From the NCBI RefSeq assembly GCF_010389155.1, contig NC_057767.1, positions 27,871,295 through 27,935,294 on the forward strand: a stretch of DNA of 64,000 nucleotides, written 5' to 3'. The DNA comes from Erigeron canadensis (lineage: Eukaryota; Streptophyta; Magnoliopsida; Asterales; Asteraceae). The notes under the pieces were generated by a model that saw only the letters and a program-made list of their open reading frames with translations, was not told where the DNA came from and searched no databases. Positions 34,451-46,402 of this stretch are shown in pieces (position 1 is the first letter of the stretch; the number at the start of each line of letters is the position of its first letter). Made by a program: the position numbers and the translations under genes.

Positions 34451-36074
34451 TAGGTATCTAATTGTTTCTACTCATCAAACCTTTTCTAAAAAAAACCCAA
34501 AAATGCAACATTGTGAAACATTGTGAATACCTAATTGTGAATAATTCACCTGTATCCAAAGTTCATCTCCTCACACCATTTTTTCATGTCTGATGATCAA
34601 TATACATCGGCTTGGCAATAATAGTTTACTTTTTTTTTATAAAAATTGGTCACTTTTATAAATTCCGGTAACCAATTAATTTTCTGACCATCGGATTTTG
34701 GCAAAATTTGGCAAGAATTGGTTTACTAGACCCTTTATTTTGGCATAGTTTAACAAGTTTTGGTAACAAATCAGCAGGTCACGTGGAGCGTTTTTGTTGT
34801 ATGTTTTACTTGCCAAAACATGTCAAAATGTAAAATATTGGTATTGAAGGTCCCTTATATTACCATATTATCATTATTTTGCTTAATATAATATGAAGAT
34901 AACAAAGGTTCCAAATGTCGATTTGTGTATCCAATTTAAATCAATTTTACATTCCTCTTCAATCAAGGCTCCAAATGTCGTCGGTTGGTCAAATAAGGGT
35001 TGGATAGTGACTTCAATCCACTGCTAAAGATTCTAGAAAAAAAAACGCGTCTTGGTATATATACAATTCAAATTGTACTACTTTTATCTTATCATAGTTT
35101 AAGCCTGTCTATACCCGCAACATATACATGTAAAAGCAATAAATTCTTGGTTGCAATCCAATGTAACTCATTAAAATTTAATTTATTGGTCAAATATATA
35201 GATATTTTTAAATTAAAGTTGTTAATATTCGACACAAAATAAAACTTAATCTGAAAATCTGGAATTGACCTGGAAAAAACTAAATTAACTTGAAATTGAC
35301 CCGAATCAATTTTATTCAATAAGTGGATAGTTACAAATTAAGTACCATAACGAAATCATCCCTATTAATATGTAGTACTTGTAATAAATTAGAAATTAAT
35401 TGATTGATTAGGAATTCTCTTAAAACCACAAGAATATAATATGAGGATTTCACTTACTTTTTTGTTTAATTTCATTTTTTATTATTTTTTTTTATCATTG
35501 ATGTAAAATCTCAGTGGTATCCCAGTCCTCCCATGAGGGTCATGGGTCTAGAAAAAACCCTGGTACGAATCATGATGGGGCAAAGTTTACTCTTATTCAT
35601 TGACGTGTTGTTTAACGGATTAATAGGAGGTTTTTTCACCTCTGTGGTTCCCTAAAAAATTCGAATAAAATCTTGCCCGAAGACGTATGAGCCGATAAGT
35701 GAGACAAACAAACTCTGATTATTCGAACGTTCAAAATAAATCACTTTTTAAAATTGTTATAATAGTCAAAAAGATTTTTTAGAGGACACAATTGATGATA
35801 CTCTTAATTAATATTTTTATTCTTAAAGATTTTCTTAAAACTCCTTATAAAACCACAAACACACATTATATATATATATATATATATACGGGTCATTTTA
35901 TTTATTTCTGTTAATTTTATTTTTAAAATTTGTTACATGTTATGTTATAACTAATAATAATTTAGCTAGGAGGAGAACTCTAATAAACATATATGGCCGG
36001 TGTTGGAGTGGGACAAAGTGGACGACAAGTTGATTCCCCAGGTTTTTTCTTATATAAGAATTATATATATATAT
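34451..36074. other. Intergenic DNA, no gene seen
   Basis: No gene recognised. Near 35510-35660 CCCATGAGGGTCATGGGTCTAG followed by a T/A-rich end could be an eroded SINE. A short TA microsatellite lies at about 35867-35887. Confidence 0.4.
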
Positions 36075-36425
36075 AGAAAAGTTAAATTAGGGACTCCTTA
36101 TTTTAGGGACCGTTAGGAACTCCTTCTCCAGCCACCACCACCATCATCTCCGACCACCACCACCATGATCATCTCCGACCACCACCATGATCCTCCGGTG
36201 AGGCGACCATCTTCGGCGAGACTTACACATGTGTAAGTAACTTACACATGTTTTAAGTACAATTTTTTTTTGGTAGATCACCCATCACCGGTTACCCCCT
36301 ATGACCTATTACCCTCTATGACCTATCACACTATGACCTATCATCCTCAATGACCTATCACCCCCATCAGCTTTGGTTTATAAATATCCTTAAGGGCGAA
36401 GCCCGCTCCGAATCATAATTCATGT
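36075..36425 (-). repeat. GATAGGTCAT-family repeat, inverted relative to 14 kb
   Basis: On the minus strand 36415 to 36270 reads the lead GCCCTTAAGGATATTTATAA, then five to six GATAGGTCATxx units, then GGTAACCGGTGATGGG. This is nearly collinear with 14119-14250. Toward 36110-36200 is a run of CACCACCACCATCATCTCCG repeats. A conserved AGGGACTCCTTATTTTAGGG lies at the left edge. Confidence 0.7.
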
Positions 36426-37199
36426 GTAAGTTGTTCAATAAAGTAACAATATAGAATAAGAGTATTGTAGTATTATATCTTTTGATTTGATGTGTTCAAT
36501 AGTGTTATCTGACTTAATATGTATGAATATATTTAACTTGTATTATATTTTTGTTGTTCTGTTGAATATAATTTGTAAAATGATACTCATATATTTTTAA
36601 AGATTATCTTAATAATCCTCCTAAAACTATTAAATAATGACATATGGATTTTATTAAAGCTCATTTTTAATCTTATTTCTTATTTTTTTCTTTCCCATGT
36701 GATATAATTTCAAAACTACATTTATTATGTTTTTAATATACTATAACTTTTTCCGTTATTTTATAAAAATAGTTTATATAATATAATTTGTTACGTTTAA
36801 TTTTTTTTTAAGTTGGTTTTTTTTTTTCTCGTTCTACTTCTATAAATTCTCATAGACATCCCTGTTAATAAATTAAGTGGATGTAATATAATATTAGGTT
36901 TTGGTGAGACGACGCGTAATGGATATCATCGGAGGGGTATTTTCTAACAATTGACAGAATGATAATTACAGACATGAAACTTAGACAAGTGGATGTGGTT
37001 CCGTATGAGTCCAAGTTATTGGTTTTCATGCATGTCGGTGCATAATATTCTTACCAATTTTTTTCCGTACATGTGTTGACGATTGGACTCCATTTCCAAT
37101 TAACCCTTCTATATTTATATATCTAATTATTATTATCTATATACAGTCTATACTATATATATATATATATATATATAGGGGATGGTAATATAATATTGT

Positions 37200-37345
37200 C
37201 GAATATCTAAGCTTAGGTGTGGAACACTCACATACTAATTTTTTAAATCATAAATATCATGGGGCTTAAACATTTATTCATTAAATAAGAAATAATAAAA
37301 TATTGGTATGTAAGAGGTTCCACACCCAAGCTTAAGTACTGGACA
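37200..37345. mobile_element. MITE with AAGCTTA inverted arms
   Basis: The left arm CTAAGCTTAGGTGTGGAACA mirrors the right arm GGTTCCACACCCAAGCTTAA. It is about 145 bp and next to a TA microsatellite. It is the same family as 54316-54475. Confidence 0.65.
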
Positions 37346-38316
37346 GTAAGGCTGACAATTTTGACACAAAACATGTTAACACGACACGCCCTGTTCTTAA
37401 CAGGTTTCGTGTTTGGGCTTAACAGGTTTCGTGTCTTAACAGATCCGGACATGCTAGACCTGTTAAAAACGTGTTAAGATTTTTAAATTAAAAAAATAAT
37501 ATATATAATGTTAAAAGGTGAAGGTTTAGTTATATATATATATATACACTAGATTTTTTACCCGCACGATGTGCGGTCGTTAAATTAATTTTTTAATGCT
37601 TTTAAAATTTTACGTTGATAAATAAATTTATAATAAACAACATTTATATGAAAAATATATATAAATAATTGAATGTATTTAAAAACCAAGCTCTCTTAAT
37701 AATAGAAAATATCATTATTACTTATGTTCAGATTTAATTAGATTTTAAAAAAGAAAAGAGAAACAGAAACCACTATGTCATTACTCCATACAGTCAACTT
37801 TTTAGTTTTGTACTTTTTTTTAAGGTGTGGATCATTTGCTCATAACAGGGATCTAGCTTACGTTGTCTTAACCGGGTCTGTGCTAGAGGTGCTCAACCAT
37901 TAAGCTATTAGGAGAAGTACTTTTTAGTTTTGTACTGCAACACAATAACATTTAAATGGAAATTAACTTAACAATAAAATATAGGGATAACTGCAGAAAA
38001 TATAAATGAACTTTACTCGATTTCACGAAATTAGCAATATCCTTTGAAAAATTTACTTTTTAGAAATCATCTTTTGTTTATTAGCAGAAAAAGTAACATC
38101 TGACCTGATAACCTACTGACGTGTCAGTTTGATTTTTAATTCACAAAATTAGAAATGAACTTTGGATAAATTCACATAATTAGCAATGTTATTATTTTAA
38201 ATAATAATAATAATAAATATAAAAGCACTTTTATATATAGTAATAATAACAATACAGTGATTTAATACTTTATATTTTCAAAATAAATCTAATAGATAAA
38301 TTAATTTTTGATGAAA

Positions 38317-38514
38317 CTAGACTTATGTCCGCGCAATGCGACGGTGGTGGGGGTAGTGATAGCAGAGGTGGTGGTGGTGACAGTGGGGGGCGGCAGTGGG
38401 GACGGTGATGGGGGCGGCGATGGTGGTGAATGTAAAGTAATTGATGCTAAAGGTGGTATTGTAGTTATTTTACATGTTCGAGGATTTATACTGTAAATTA
38501 TTTCATGAAGATAT
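38317..38514 (-). mobile_element. Helitron 3' portion inside the MULE
   Basis: On the minus strand a CACCACC/CCGCC-rich run is followed by CGCATTGCGCGG, a short spacer and CTAG then T (end at 38317). The open frame of Gly/Val/Asp here is only the reverse of this low-complexity tail. The 5' part is probably right of the solo LTR, ending near 39500 (ATCTAATATACATATAATAT on the minus strand). Confidence 0.55.
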
Positions 38515-39477
38515 TGTTAGGACCAGTTTTGACTAAAATTGGCCAGTCTCCAGTTGCATCTGGAGACCAGAAGATTTGTCCAGAAATATAGAAGTCCAGT
38601 TTCAATGTACAGTTTATGCAACTAACGACTTCCTCTAGTTGAAGATCTGACCAATACATCTGAAGACAATCCAGTTGAAGTCAAAGACATCAAATGGAAG
38701 AAGGAGAATGTCAATGAGAGAGAAGCCCAATTGACTTTCTACCCAGATCAAGACTGGAGAGTATCTGTGTAAAGAACTTACAAAGCTTTACACTGATTAC
38801 GAGGAAGACCTTTTTTCTTTATGCACCTTTATCCTGACATTATCAATTGTCTTCGATTAAAGTACAAAAGTGCATAAAGTAGGTTGATAAAGTGACTTTA
38901 TGTCTTACTTTATCCAACATTTTCAAAGGATTTCAAATTGAATCCTTAAATGCTAGTAACCATATTTAGGTAGCGAAGTTGGAATCCCAATACCAACTTT
39001 GCCTATAAATAGAGGTCTTTGCACAACCAAGAAACCACTTTTGCATATTCAGACTTTGCATATTCTTGGTAGACTTGTGCAATATTCTCTCAATCGCAAA
39101 AAGGAATATTTCGAAACTTTAAGTGTTTCGATTGACAAAGAGGATTTCCAAGTATAGATCAATTGTATTTCATAGGTTGTTATGATATTTACATCTTTGT
39201 ACTATCTTGGTTCCGCAACAACCTTGTATTTTATTTAGACATCAATAAATAAAATACACTTGAAAAAAATTACAACTTGGTCTCACCATATTTACTTTAA
39301 TGTATTTACATATTGCATTGTCTTTTACTTATTGTCACCATAAGTAATCTTTCCAAGAACTTGGTATACATTCACTACAACTGGTCATCTCTAGTTCAGT
39401 GTTTATATTGCAAAGCAATCTCACCATCGACATAGAGGTGTCTTCAGTTAGTATCATCTCTTGAGTTGGGACTTACA
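38515..39477 (+). mobile_element. Solo LTR, 963 bp, perfect 5-bp TSD
   Basis: It starts TGTTAGGACC and ends GGGACTTACA, so it has TG...CA ends, and is flanked by GATAT on both sides (38510-38514 and 39478-39482). It has a TATA box (TATAAATAG near 39004) and AATAAA near 39245. No gag/pol and no second copy are present, so this is the product of LTR-LTR recombination. Copia-type affinity is a guess from the TGTTAG start. Confidence 0.88.
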
Positions 39478-40113
39478 GATATTATATGTATATTAGATGG
39501 AGATGTTTAAATGACTGAAACTATATAATGCTAAATATATCAAATGTTAATTTATCTATTAGATTTATTTTAAAAATATAAAGTAATTATTAATTGTATT
39601 ATTATTTTTACTATTTATAAAAGTGCTTGTTATTATTATTATTATTATTATTACTATTATTAATTAAAATAATAACATTGCTAATTCTGTAAATTCATCC
39701 AAAGTTCATTTCTAACTTCGTGAATTAAAAGTCAAACTGATACGTCAACAGGTTACCAAGTCAAATGTTACTTTTTCTGCTAATAAATAAAAGATGATTT
39801 CTAAAAAGTAAATTTCTCAAAGGATATTTCTAATTTTGTGAAATCGATTAAAGTTGATTTTTTATTTTATGCAGTTATCCCTAAAATATAATAAGAAAGA
39901 ACATCCATATATCAATAAAGTTTGAATGAATAATGAACTAACAATAATATAAAAAAAAATAATAAAATTATGACATATACATTTGCATACCTGATGATAT
40001 GTGTCGACATTTGTAACATATATGTAGAACTTTGATTCGGGTTTTTGAAAAAATCAATTTGAATGGATGTCAATAAAAGTAATGATTAGCTATTTTGTTG
40101 AGGGGTATTTTTT

Positions 40114-40345
40114 TTTTGAAAGGCAGAAGTATATAGTATTATCAAACTACTAGCAAAACAAATACGCTAGTAGTCCCAGAAGTACATATATACAAAATGT
40201 ATAAGATATACTCATAAAACACCAAGCTATAAACTTAAAACAACTTGAGTCCAGATCAAAACTGGTAGGATATACCAAAAGGGATGAAAAAACCAGGAAG
40301 AGGCCCAGGAAAAAATCTCCGAGGCTAGGGGCCGATGTTTTTGAG
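40114..40345 (-). mobile_element. 5'-truncated LINE 3' end
   Basis: The minus strand ends TACTTCTGCCTTTC followed by ten A (40114-40123), like other LINE tails in the window. The upstream sequence is not recognisably coding. No TSD was found. Confidence 0.4.
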
Positions 40346-40752
40346 TTATCGTTGAGTTTTGATTAATTTTCTTCATCAAACAAATCAATTTTGTGCTAGT
40401 TGCTTTATGGGAAATGATAAATGTGTATGGAAAATCTTTTTTCAATATGGTGGAGGATTTATATCTTCCTATAAAATTGGATGTAATTAGTGAAATACAT
40501 ATAATTTATACTTTTTCATATATTTTGTATGGGAAATATTGAATTATTATATTGGGTTTATGAGATTTGAAAGATTTCATTGGATATTAATATAAATAAA
40601 TAGAAATAAATATTGTGAAAAAATTATGGAGACAACAAATAGGATTTAAGCTTATGTGGCAATGTCATAACATAGCTTTGAATTGAAGAGGCTTTAGAAT
40701 CGTCTGGTTAACTACTGTTTTAATAATTATATATATATATATACATATATTA

Positions 40753-40989
40753 CTAGCACGGTACTCGCAAATTAAGTAATGTTTATAGTGACGACGGTGT
40801 GGTGGTCAGGGCGACTGTTAGTGTAAGAGGCGACGTTGAGTGTGTAAATAATTGATGTAAATGATTAATGAAGATATTTTAAAAGATAAATAACTCTTAG
40901 TATAATTTAATCATTAAGAGCTTTTTAGACAATCTTCCTCATGTAATTTTCATCAAGGGAGACTATTTCTTTTTATAATAAAGTATAGA
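40753..40989 (-). mobile_element. Mini-Helitron, 237 bp, minus strand
   Basis: On the minus strand it begins A then TCTATACTTTATTATAAAAA (40989) and ends GTACCGTGCTAG followed by T (40753). A CGTCGCC/CACCACACCG-rich stretch lies just inside the 3' end, as in the 38317 and 52149 elements. The 3' hairpin is eroded. Confidence 0.6.
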
Positions 40990-41396
40990 TATAACATATT
41001 TCATTTTATTTTGTAACACTATATATATATATATATTTCATGTTGTTAAATTTTAAATTTTAATAATTTATTAAAACCACGTCAATTTAATAACCTACAC
41101 TAATTCGCGCCACCACCACCCATTACCGCCTTTGTCGCCACCACCATTTGAAACTTCTGTAATAATTAGACCAAAAAATCTAAGTTATTTGATTATAGCT
41201 TATACTTAAAACAATACGGCCATTAAAATTATAAATGTTCCAAATCAATTAATAAAAGCACTTGGAATGTTCTTAAAATGATGCAATAAGGCTAGTTACA
41301 AGTTTCAATACTCTAAAAGGTCAAACGAATGCTCGGAAAAAAGTGAGGTTCGAGGAAAGAGAAGCGCTCCTTTTGCAGTCTGCATAGGCCGCGCTA
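40990..41396. other. Intergenic DNA, no gene seen
   Basis: Includes a CCACCACCACCC-rich block at 41105-41150 that resembles the 3' tail of mini-Helitrons but lacks the terminal hairpin and CTRR. Confidence 0.4.
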
Positions 41397-41649
41397 TGTA
41401 ACACACGCCCGTGCTTTGTAGTATTATTATGTAAATGTTTGATGTGTTTTAGTATTGTTATGTAATGTTTTAGTTAAATGATATTTAAATTTTTAAATAA
41501 AATGTAAATTGTAGTGACTGGTGAGTGAATGGTGAGATGCCATCAAAATAATGGAATGAGGGGTGAGTGAGTGGTGGATGAGGTGGCATAAGGTGATTGT
41601 TGGAAATGAGTGGAGAAAATTGGAGTGGAAGCTTCAATGCCAACACTCT
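41397..41649. mobile_element. PIF/Harbinger element A, right end only
   Basis: It aligns with 46100-46395, the right end of element B: GTAATGTTTTAG, TGTAGTGA, GGTGAGTGAGTGGTGGAT, GAGGTGGCATAA and the end ATGCCAACACTC. It abuts element B across a shared TTA once the solo LTR is removed. Its left end was not found. Confidence 0.6.
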
Positions 41650-44583
41650 TGTAACACCCGTCATTTTAAAAACCTGGATTTACAAAATCTTTGTCTAACG
41701 ACATTTAACTTTGCGGAAAGCGTACATATAAAACTGTTCCATCCGTAACCAGATGGTACCTTTTCATAAAAATAGTGTTACTAAATCGCATCGTCACAAC
41801 AATAAATGATAAATCCAAGTTATGGCACCAACATAAATGTCATACATCAATACATAAAACGTAAGTCATTAATAAGTAGCCAAACAATGGCTAACGGGAA
41901 GTCTAAGCATCGGGAAACTAATGCTAATCTTTCTTTATTATTCTACCCATGTCACGATTCACGCACTTCACTAGCTAGCTTATACCTGCTTATCTTGAAG
42001 GACACAACATTTTCATAAAAACAAATGTTAGCATATTAGCTAAGTAAGATACACACATTTTGATAAAACGCTCTTCATTTTACTTTCCATAAAGCTTCGT
42101 CATATTTTATTTATCAAAACATAATCACATTACATATCATCCACAACAATCATAGATCAACCCATACTTATATCATGGCATCACATTTCATTTCATATCA
42201 ACATATACATCATATCATCATCATATACTCACATCTTAATCAATATCTTATATCATATCAACATAGACTTACCAGTTAAACGTAACTTCATATCATATCT
42301 TGGCATATCACACATAAACTTTCTCACGTATTCATATTAGCACACGTAGAGTATTTACTCCTAATTGTGCCTATCAATGATACATCATACTTATCAACAT
42401 ATCCTTTTATTATCTTGATCAACTTATGAACTTTATCAACTTAATCAACTTTATCAACTTAATCAACGTTATCAACTTTAATCAACTTTAAGCATTCCGT
42501 TATGCTTTTAACATTGGTGCTTAGTCACTCCACCCGGAAATACTAGATCAACGTAACTATGCCGCAAGAAATTACTCAAGCGACCACTTTTAGTATCCCG
42601 TCTTGATGGTTAGTCACCCCATCCGGTAATACTAGATCAAAATAACTATGTCGCAAGGAGCCACTCAAGCGACCACATACGCACTAGCTTTTCAACTAGC
42701 ACGGGTTAAGCTTAACACAAATTATGCTCGAGACTTCTTATCTTTATTAGCTTAGGCTACACTTTCACCTAAACCAATCACTTATCAACATCTTTACTTT
42801 ACTTTATATTAGCTTATGCTAGACTTTCACCTAAACTAATCACTTATCAACATCTTTACTTTACTTTAACTTTAGTTATATTCATTACCTAATTAGTTCC
42901 ATATCTATTTTGACGTTTAATCTCACTAACGTGCACAACTCATAACAATTTCATAACATTTCTTACATGTATCTAGTGAACTAGACATTTCATGCTTAAA
43001 AACCACATATAAGTCATCACATATAAAAATTTAGCCATATCAACGAAATGAATCAATAACACATATCCTAAACATATCATGGCAACGTAATTATAAGCAT
43101 CATACTACATACGTACATATTTACTTCCACTTTAGACATCATCATATCAACATAAATCATTTCAACATGCATACATTCCCACATAACCTTCCGCATAACC
43201 CGGAAAACCCAACACATATAAGATAATCCGATTAAAAGGTTAATTATAGAAAACTACTTTTGTTGTGCCTCAAGCGTGAGAAAAGTCATGTATCTTACCT
43301 CGATGGAGTACTCAACAGCCACAAATTTGTTTACCGTGCTTCACAAGTGCCCTCGACAACCTATGATACAAGAAGTATGGATACATAAGTCAACTAGATA
43401 CTTAAACGCGCTTAAGAACTTTCTGCAAGCTGATCGCGTTGAGCCCAGAATACAAGAGGTGGTCTCCTCGAGTTCAGTTTCCAGAATCAGATCCTTCACT
43501 TGCAGGCGATTTTTGGACCTCTAGACGACCAAATGAGTCAAAACTTAGTTCTTATGAAATGTAGGGAATTCAAAGACCTTTCCAGAAATATAAAGTTTGA
43601 CTCTTGAAGTTCTATAATGAATGATTTATGATGTTTACAAGATAGGTCTGCAGAAATCGTCCGTAATTAGACCACTTTTGGAAATCGACACTTTTCGACT
43701 GTCTATGGGCAGAATCACCAGAAACTTTGTTCATATAGATTCAAAAGGACACATAGAGCTTTTCAAAAATATATAATTGACCTCCTAACTCTTTGAATTG
43801 AAAGAGATATGATTTTTGCAATATTACTACATTTTCAGATCTAATAAACCCTTTGTTTTTCAAACTATTTCGACCATCAAATGACCATAGCAACCACTGC
43901 GACCTATGGATCTCATATGCACCCAGAATATGACACATATGATGATTTCACAATATCACTTGTTCCAAGGACAAGAGGATACAATAACAGTACATTAGAT
44001 TACCCGAAAACCCAAGTAATTGATAACGAAACGTAATCATATCAACCCTAACCCTCAAGGTCGAATTTACAGAGACAAAACCTACTTTAAAACTTAATCA
44101 ACAATCAAATGATGATATAATACCTTTAGGGTTGATCAACGGATCAAAAACCAAGCAAAAACCCTTCCGAAATCCCCCGAAATCGACTATAACTTGAAGA
44201 TTTGACCTAGGGTTTTGTGTGAAAAACTTTTCTAGGGTTTTAATCTGATTTCCCAACCTTTGGGTCGTGGATGAGGCCATATATATATACTGGAGAAACT
44301 TACAAAATTTTACATCTAGGCCCTCGCACTTTGTTACCACTCGTTTTGGCCCTTAATGTCTCTTTTAACGCCTACTGAAACACTTATCGACTCTTATATC
44401 TCATCGGGAACATTAAGTGACTTTATTAATCATTATCAACTTTAATTTTTATTACTTTAAATCACTTTAATAGATATCTCATGTAAATCATTTAATTCAC
44501 GTAAGCACATATATAACACATTGTAACTAACGATCGCTAACGACAAGTTAACGGTCAACGGCAACAAGTTTTGGGATGTTACA
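41650..44583 (+). mobile_element. Solo LTR of a Ty3/gypsy-type element, 2.93 kb, perfect 5-bp TSD
   Basis: It begins TGTAACACCCGTC and ends GGGATGTTACA, with ACTCT on both sides (41645-41649 and 44584-44588). Long LTRs starting TGTAACACCC are typical of chromovirus (Tekay/Del) LTRs in plants. There is no gag/pol. Inside are two tandem duplications: a block containing ATACTAGATCAA and CTCAAGCGACCAC at about 42520-42680, and one containing CACTTATCAACATCTTTACT at about 42755-42870. Confidence 0.82.
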
Positions 44584-44590
44584 ACTCTTA

Positions 44591-46395
44591 GGCCATTAGC
44601 ATCGTATGCGGGGGGTGGGTGGTCACCACACGTGGAATACCGCCACCGATGGCTGACCACGCATGGGTGCCCGGTTTTGCATGGTGATACTACTCGCGTA
44701 GTAAGTGGGTTGTTTTTTTACCATTGCCATTCAAACGGCTAGTTTGATTTATTTATTTTTACATAGATCATCCCTTTCCCTTCCGTTTAAAATCACACAC
44801 ACATCTAAACAAAAAACACATATAAACACATCCATTAATCATCAAACAAACTCATTCTCACAAACGGCAAAACGATTTGGCTCTACGGTTTTACTATATG
44901 AACCGATTGAATTTTCCAACGACAGTAGTTTAGAAGTATTTGCAGATGCGATCGAGGCTGATGCTGAAAGTTCTACTTCAAGGGCAAAGTGTAAATTTGT
45001 TAACCGCAACCGTTGGGCAGCTGGAGAAAGATTGTACCTTTATTGTTTTTTCGATGAACCAAAATTCGATGAAGATTTTTTCCAGGGTAGATATCATATG
45101 CCTAAACGTTTATTTCTTAATATTGTACATGATTTTGAGTCACGGTACGAGTATTTTCAGGAGTCGTATGAAGCTAGATTGAGAAAGCGTTTTACCGCGA
45201 TACATAAATGTACGTCTGCCATTAGGCAACTTGCAACTGGTAACCCACTGGATGAGTATGATGAGTAATTGGAGATGGCTCAAAGAACGTCACGTGAATG
45301 TGTCCAGTTTTTTGTGACGCCATTGTAGAGATGTATGAGAAACAATTATTGAGTAGACTAACAACGCATGATATTTTGCGTTTGTACCAAGCACATGAGG
45401 AGAGACATCACCTGCCCGGTATGATGGGCAGTCTAGATTATACACATTTCGCATGGAAAATGTGTCCAAACGAGTTGAAGGGCCCAGTATAAAAGGGGTT
45501 ATCATGAATACCCCATGATTATGATGGATGCGACGACTTCTCATGATTTGTGGATGGCACGCATTCTTTGGTCCCCCGTGTACGCTAAACAGTATCAATT
45601 TTCTACAACAGTCTTCATTGTTTCTCCCTGAGGGTACAAGCACGTCGCCTAACTGCCTATTCACTGTGAATGGCTACACTTACAAACATGGCTATTATCT
45701 AGTGGATGACATATATCTCATATTGTATACTTTTGTTAAAGCGTACAAATATCCAATCGATCCCAATGAGAAAAATTTCAAGCGAGTACAGGAGTCAGCT
45801 CGAAAGGATGTTGAACGTGCCTTCGGTGTTCTTAAGCAGAAATGGGGTATCCTTTGTTGACTGTTTCGACAACACTTGGTTGAAAGCAATAAGGAACCTC
45901 GTGTATGCATGTGTCATAATGTGCGACATGATTTTACATGATGTCGGTCGCACTATTAGTCCAGTTCATATTGGTGATCCTAGGAACCGAGATACGCAAT
46001 GAGAAGACACATTTTCGACTCCGATATGATCTGACGGACATATTGCGGCTCAAGAATTGCCATACCTCATGATGAAGAGTAAAACATGTATTGTTCACGT
46101 GATGTTATTTATATATATTTTTTAATTTTATGTAATGTTTTTATGTGATTTAGTATTATCATGTAATGTTTTTAATGTTTAATGGAATTTTATTTTAAAA
46201 TTAAAAATACAATTGTAGTGAGTGGTAGATTGCCAACAGAATTTGGATGAATAGTGAGTGAGTGGTGGATTTGAAGTGGCATAAAGGGATTGGTTTGAAG
46301 TTAGTGGTGAGTAAGTGGTGGATTTGAGGTGACATAAGAGGATTGGTTTGAAGTGAGTGGTGAGTGAGTGGTGGGTGCATGGGATGCCAACACCG
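44591..46395 (+). mobile_element. PIF/Harbinger element B, 1.8 kb, TTA target duplication
   Basis: TTA lies immediately outside both ends (44588-44590 and 46396-46398). Left end is GGCCATTAGCATCG and right end on the minus strand CGGTGTTGGCATCCC, an imperfect inverted pair. The right subterminal region has repeated GAGTGAGTGGTGGAT units. It contains a broken transposase and lacks the second (Myb-like) PIF ORF. Confidence 0.75.
44705..46010 (+). pseudogene. PIF/Harbinger transposase (ALP1/HARBI1-like) pseudogene
   Basis: The first frame (44705-45268) carries RNRWAAGERLYLYCFF, FQGRYHMPKRLFLNIV and IHKCTSAIRQLATG, the N-terminal half of plant PIF transposases. After a stop at 45266-45268 and frame changes, the next pieces give GSLDYTHFAWKMCP (first catalytic Asp context), MDATTSHDLW, then GYYLVDDIY and ESARKDVERAFGVLKQKW (last catalytic Glu region). 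At least three frame changes or stops break it. The family makes DDE nucleases that cut at TTA/TAA. The protein is inactive here. Domain order is intact, so damage is point mutations and small indels rather than deletion. Confidence 0.85.
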
Positions 46396-46402
46396 TTATG
46401 TA

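Larger units (their letters stand above)
37984..39881. mobile_element. Mutator-like (MULE) element with long inverted repeats and perfect 9-bp TSD
   Basis: TAAAATATA flanks both ends (37975-37983 and 39882-39890). The ends start GGGATAACTGCAGAAAA and, on the minus strand, GGGATAACTGCATAAAAT. The arms stay inverted-repeat for over 300 bases, to about 38311 and 39533. Long arms plus a 9-bp TSD are diagnostic of MULEs. No transposase is encoded; the interior is later insertions. Confidence 0.88.
37549..40735 (-). mobile_element. Helitron (outer layer of a nested stack), minus strand
   Basis: On the minus strand the 3' end is a perfect hairpin CCGCAC-ATC-GTGCGG, a 9-base spacer and CTAG followed by T (37549). 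The probable 5' end near 40735 matches the 5' end of the 11923-13790 Helitron (AATTATTAAAACAGTAGTTA versus AATTATTAAAACAATAGTTA) but the terminal TC is obscured by a TA repeat. Pairing these two ends is inferred. The interval holds a MULE, another Helitron terminus, a solo LTR and a LINE fragment. Confidence 0.5.

Noticed and set aside
38308..38496. Open frame rich in Val/Gly/Asp (62 codons) that looks like a glycine-rich protein
   Set aside because: It is the reverse of the CACCACC/CCGCC tail of a Helitron 3' end; no start context, splice sites or conserved domain.
41806..42018. Possible gene within the 41650-44583 region
   Set aside because: The interval has TG...CA ends and a 5-bp TSD and no gag/pol or other domain, so it is treated as a solo LTR.
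42050..43250. CRISPR-like or satellite array from recurrent ATCATATCAACAT words
   Set aside because: Irregular spacing and imperfect words; ordinary low complexity within an LTR.
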